Positions 6,651 to 6,825 of a stretch of 6,825 nucleotides of DNA are shown here, piece after piece. Position 1 is the first letter of the stretch. Every line of letters begins with the position of its first letter. The position numbers were made by a program, and so were the translations under genes. Origin of the DNA: Planctomycetaceae bacterium (lineage in GTDB: Bacteria > Planctomycetota > UBA1135 > GCA-002686595); the NCBI GenBank assembly GCA_013360535.1, contig JABWBL010000189.1, forward strand, positions 1 to 6,825, read 5' to 3'. The notes beneath the pieces are model-generated. The model was not told the origin of the DNA. It worked only from the letters and a program-made list of their open reading frames with translations, and did no database searches.

Positions 6651-6750
6651 GCACTCGGGCGAGGGAGCGCGGTCCAGCTAGCGGTCGCGGGCGGCGCGGT
6701 GACAGCCGCCTCTGGAATCCGCGCGCGCAATCGTCACGATCTCGGGCCCC

Positions 6751-6825
6751 ATGCACCATTTGCTCCCGCGCCTCGTCGTGCTGCTCGCCCTGCTCGCGGC
6801 GGGCAGCCTGCTCGCGCAGCGGCTG
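6751..6825 (+). CDS. N-terminus of an exported protein (3' end outside the window)
   Basis: Only 25 codons are visible, open to the window end. They read as a signal peptide: His/Arg n-region (MHHLLPR), a Leu/Val/Ala core and a probable signal peptidase I site after SLLA, before Gln. Nothing of the mature protein is in view, so no function can be given. ATG at 6751 is the natural start, although neither a Shine-Dalgarno nor the GCTANNNT box seen at the other genes lies at the expected distance; the nearest resemblance, CACGAT (6735-6740), ends 10 bases upstream and lacks the TA. The 113-bp gap to the divergent gene at 6637 must hold its promoter. Being a short edge fragment, it could be a chance open frame, but the textbook signal peptide argues against that. 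Confidence 0.6.
   Translation, partial: MHHLLPRLVVLLALLAAGSLLAQRL

Noticed and set aside
6677..6682. GCTAGC palindrome as another promoter or operator
   Set aside because: It shares GCTA with the promoter octamer, but lacks the final T at the right place and lies about 70 bases from the nearest plus-strand start. A 6-bp palindrome alone is not evidence.
1..6825. tRNA, rRNA, riboswitch, CRISPR, insertion sequence or prophage signatures
   Set aside because: No gap is longer than 113 bp, nothing resembles a tRNA or a conserved RNA fold, and there are no direct-repeat and spacer arrays, terminal inverted repeats, transposases or integrases.

Overview
The window is about 6.8 kb of very GC-rich bacterial chromosome, gene-dense and tightly packed. 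It holds five protein-coding genes, two of them cut by the window ends. There are no RNA genes, insertion sequences, CRISPR arrays or phage-like genes. Three of the five products start with clear export signals (two lipoproteins and one signal peptide cut by the window edge), and a fourth has a short, atypical one. This points to a Gram-negative-type cell envelope. Together with the composition, the PKD-like and START-like secreted proteins and the apparent leaderless promoters, this would suit a high-GC Planctomycetota lineage, but Acidobacteriota, Myxococcota or Gemmatimonadota cannot be excluded. This placement is inference.

Layout, left to right. (1) 1-1544 (+): the C-terminal four fifths of an ABC-F ATPase of the Uup type, the one housekeeping-like gene here. 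(2) 1545-1621: a convergent gap with a perfect 13-bp inverted repeat. It looks like a bidirectional terminator, and one arm contains the stop codon of the next gene. (3) 1617-2813 (-): a lipoprotein with two PKD/K319L-like beta-sandwich domains and a C-terminal beta-rich domain, function unknown. (4) 2814-2862: a 49-bp divergent promoter region. (5) 2863-4887 (+): a lipoprotein zinc dipeptidyl peptidase III (family M49) with all recognisable catalytic and substrate-binding residues intact. (6) 4895-6637 (-): an exported protein whose architecture looks internally duplicated (START/SRPBCC-like plus lipocalin-like, twice). It converges on the peptidase with only 7 bp between stop codons. (7) 6638-6750: a 113-bp divergent gap. 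(8) 6751-6825 (+): the signal peptide of a further exported protein that runs off the window.

The most notable signal is regulatory. All three complete genes have the octamer GCTANNNT ending exactly 6 or 7 bases before the chosen start codon (6, 6 and 7), and two of the three have no Shine-Dalgarno sequence. This is the geometry of a -10 box driving leaderless mRNA. In the 49-bp gap the two opposing promoters must overlap, which couples the PKD lipoprotein and the peptidase.

The genes do not form an evident pathway. Strands alternate (+ - + - +), so no two genes here share an operon. The common theme is envelope or periplasm: a peptide-cleaving lipoprotein, a binding-type lipoprotein and an exported lipid- or ligand-binding-type protein. 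I found no convincing new defence, mobile or biosynthetic system. The points worth pursuing are the leaderless promoters and the duplicated 580-residue protein.
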